Positions 61,614 to 64,000 of a DNA stretch of 64,000 nucleotides are shown in pieces. The stretch is taken from NCBI GenBank assembly GCA_034766995.1, contig CM068319.1, forward strand, positions 19,810,922-19,874,921, in the 5' to 3' direction. A program made the translations under genes and the position numbers. The notes under the pieces were generated by a model. The model made no database searches and was not told where the DNA came from. It saw nothing but the letters and a program-made list of their open reading frames with translations. The DNA comes from Acanthacorydalis orientalis (lineage: Eukaryota > Arthropoda > Insecta > Megaloptera > Corydalidae). The number at the start of each line of letters is the position of its first letter. The first letter of the stretch is position 1.

Positions 61614-63129
61614 TTGTAAAGTATTATTACATTGAATTCTTCAACAATAGTATTTTTTATAAATTACTTATTATTATTATTATTGCGTCAACACTATGTG
61701 TATTAATAATTTATTCTCATTTCACATAAATATAAATTAAAATATCCTTTTAAAAAATGAATGATTGATAATAAACATCATTGCTTAATTATTAATTCCT
61801 GATACATAATAATCAGTTAATTAATATGTCGCATTGGTAATAATTTAATCAGCAAACATTGTTGGATGTAGTGATAAATACGAGCACATGTATTTATTTG
61901 TAATTGATTTTTAAATATATCTAAAGCGCAAACAGAATGAGTATTTGCCTAAAATTATCATAAATTGGTAAGCTTTATATTATATACAAATAATATAATT
62001 AAGTATTTTTTTGTTTAAATGCATATTAATTACTTTAAATTTTTATAAAAGTTTTGTTGTCTATCCGATTTTTTTCTTTATACTCTATTTATAATTTTTT
62101 AATATTAACTAAGTTGTATAATATTTTTTGTTACTTAAAATTTCTGGAGAAATAGGTAGCATAATTAGACTATCTGGATGTACAGGCAATGGGCAATACT
62201 TAAATTATGCTTTATCTATAATTTTAATTCCATCAATCAGTAATAAAATATTAAGATCTTGAATTATAAGAAATCAGATTGACTCTATTTGAAAATAGTT
62301 TATTAACCGATAAAAAATATTTATTAAAAATTATCTAATAAAATATCAATAAATATAATTTTAATTAAATAGAAATATCTATTTGCTGTGCATATTAAAA
62401 CGTACTGTGTAAAACAATAATATTAACAATATTTACGTATGCAGAGCAAATATAATCTCTAAGATACATTCATAAGATTTAATTAACCACAAACCATAAT
62501 CATGTTTTAACGGTTTATGTTTGGTACTTGATACTAAATATAAACATTATCTGAATCTAAAATTCAACACATTACAAAATCATGCACTGCATTACAAATA
62601 AACCTTCTAAATAAAATCTGAAACTTTATTTTATATTCTTATGAAACTTGGAACACTTTTGCAACATTTATGTCTCTTATGATAAAAAAAATGTTTTATG
62701 AAAACCGTATGTTGGTCATTTTATGAGATAACACTGATCATAAATAATAAATAGAAAGAGCCAGAAATGAGTGTAGTAAAATAGGTGAAGTTTCTAACAA
62801 GATACAAAGTATATTTTTGTTCTCATGTTTTATTTAGGGGCTATAAATAACATATATTTTATAATTTAAACTTTTTGAGAATGAAACACTCTGACTAGTA
62901 TCAAGGGTTGAATAAACAGATGTACTGCAGAAAATGTAATATGAATTAAATATGCTTAATATAGAGGAAAGTGAAAGCACTACAGAAAACTTTTCTTTGA
63001 CAATGAATTAAATGGAGCTTGGAAGCTTAGTTATCTGTTCTTCATATATATACATAAACATGGCAGAAATCCTTTCAACAAAACTCATTAATTATAACAC
63101 TTGCACTGAATTAGAATTTATATACATCC

Positions 63130-63131
<2 letters not shown>

Positions 63132-63191
<60 letters not shown>
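63132..63191. repeat. (TA)n array
   Basis: A pure TA run of about 58 bp. Confidence 0.97.
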
Positions 63192-63195
<4 letters not shown>

Positions 63196-63485
63196 TCTTA
63201 CGTTCTTTAATTTTTTATGTTTGTTTTAATTTGTTCATTTAATACTAATTTGTTATAAAATATTATTTACTATTTTTTAAATATTTATTATTATTATTGA
63301 AATAATATTTCCATTGATATAACATTATTATTTCAAAACACATTACTTTCGTGAAATTATTTTCTGCTTCATATTTTTATTTTGAAAATAGTGACGTACT
63401 CGTAAATATATAAAAAATTAAAAATGTGTCGTTAAGAATTTAAGAAACATGCCAAAATAAATACTATTATATGTATGTATTATTA

Positions 63486-64000
63486 TTAGGTTGGTAAGAA
63501 AATAGTTACGGTTTTTGTTTTCTCAATTCTAAACTTATCTTTTTTTTGAAAGTGTCATTTCATTGTGTTCATGTTAATATAATTTTAAAGTGGATTTTTC
63601 GATCTGTATTTTGGTAACATTGATTTTGATTTTATTATGAATTTTACTTCAAATTGGGCTTATGAATTAAAGATGGGAAAGAAGTAAATAATAGTATTTT
63701 TTTGTATGAGTTCAAAACGGGTGGTAAGACAACAGGAATTGTCCGTAAACTAAACAGTACTTTTGGTGATAGTGAGGGTGAGGAATGTGCGGTGCAATGG
63801 TGGTTTCAAAAATTTTGTACTGGGGACGAGAGCTTGGAAGATGAAGAAGCTCACGGGCGTTCTTCTTTAGTTCATAATGACCACGTAAAGACGTTAGTTA
63901 AATCAGAACCACGCACAACAACTCTACAGCTTGCTTGGAATTAGTCATTCAACATTTCTGGACCACTTAATCACTTAAATTAAAAAATGTATATGAATTT
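63486..64000 (+). mobile_element. Hsmar1-like mariner copy, cut by the window edge
   Basis: The left terminal repeat starts TTAGGTTGGTAAGAAAATAG after a TA dinucleotide, the target expected for mariner. It strongly resembles the ends of the Hsmar1/MADE1 group (TTAGGTTGGTGCAAAAGTAA). About 190 bases of 5' leader follow, then a transposase fragment. The copy is nearly collinear with the inverted copy at 47,185-47,714, including the last bases before the window ends. It may therefore carry the same internal deletion rather than being full length, but the right end lies outside the window. Confidence 0.85.
63672..63944 (+). pseudogene. Mariner transposase N-terminal (HTH) remnant
   Basis: An open frame reads SIFLYEFKTGGKTTGIVRKL, then a stretch ending FQKFCTGDESLEDEEAHGR. 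This is the SETMAR/Hsmar1-type bipartite helix-turn-helix region: LYEFK, the WF.KF core, and the GDESLEDEE.GR linker. The natural ATG context near 63,674 is out of frame, so a small indel has disrupted the start. After TTLQLAWN the frame stops at 63,944. Shifting frame recovers LGISHSTFLDHL, the next conserved HTH piece (usually ELNVSHST.V.RHL), so a second frameshift exists. No catalytic D is present in this window. Confidence 0.85.

Larger units (their letters stand above)
58599..63131. other. AT-rich noncoding DNA with TA arrays
   Basis: It holds arrays at 59,639, 60,594, 60,797 and 61,573. A 55-codon frame (60,373-60,540) preceded by a TTTACAG acceptor-like site is noted separately. No gene is recognised. 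Confidence 0.6.

Overview
The window is very AT-rich eukaryotic nuclear DNA, and three things point to an insect. There is a complete RR-2 (Rebers-Riddiford) cuticular protein gene, an exon of the cell-polarity gene discs large (dlg1), and copies of mariner and piggyBac-like DNA transposons. The order of insect cannot be settled from sequence alone. No operons, ribosome binding sites or other prokaryotic features are present. (TA)n microsatellites are extremely abundant, with more than 60 arrays in 64 kb, and most long open frames are simply translations of these arrays (Tyr-Ile repeats).

Layout. Bases 1-22,200 are a gene desert of AT-rich DNA, TA arrays and a few less AT-rich islands of 250-700 bp (about 3.18-3.66, 5.33-5.72, 7.74-8.36, 13.09-13.48, 15.35-15.74, 18.37-18.73 and 20.37-21.08 kb). 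The islands may be conserved regulatory elements; the one near 13.15 kb has a SOX-POU composite-like site. At 22.2-23.6 kb a unit is tandemly duplicated. One copy is split by a 630-bp piggyBac-like element with TTAA target duplications, and the other copy keeps the empty site. At 32.37-33.63 kb lies a dead mariner. At 36.1-36.8 kb lies a degraded non-LTR retrotransposon tail on the minus strand. At 37,308-37,444 (+) there is one clean internal exon encoding the last helix of the dlg1 L27 domain. No other dlg1 exon was found, so most of the window is probably dlg1 intron.

The right half holds three members of one Hsmar1-like mariner family: a 530-bp internally deleted copy at 47.2-47.7 kb, an 80-bp MADE1-like miniature at 48.80-48.88 kb, and a copy running off the right edge from 63,486. 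It also holds a fresh 192-bp tandem duplication (51.63-52.01 kb) and the two-exon RR-2 cuticular gene on the minus strand (55,072-56,395). That gene has a TATA box, signal peptide, chitin-binding domain and poly(A) signal. If dlg1 continues past the right edge, the cuticular gene is nested antisense inside a dlg1 intron.

The two host genes have unrelated jobs: one is a membrane-associated scaffold and the other a secreted exoskeleton protein. No coherent new multi-gene system is visible. The most distinctive signals are the mariner/MADE1-like family, the datable piggyBac insertion, and the apparent nesting of a cuticle gene in a very large dlg1 locus. Coordinates of repeat arrays were read by eye and may be off by one or two bases.
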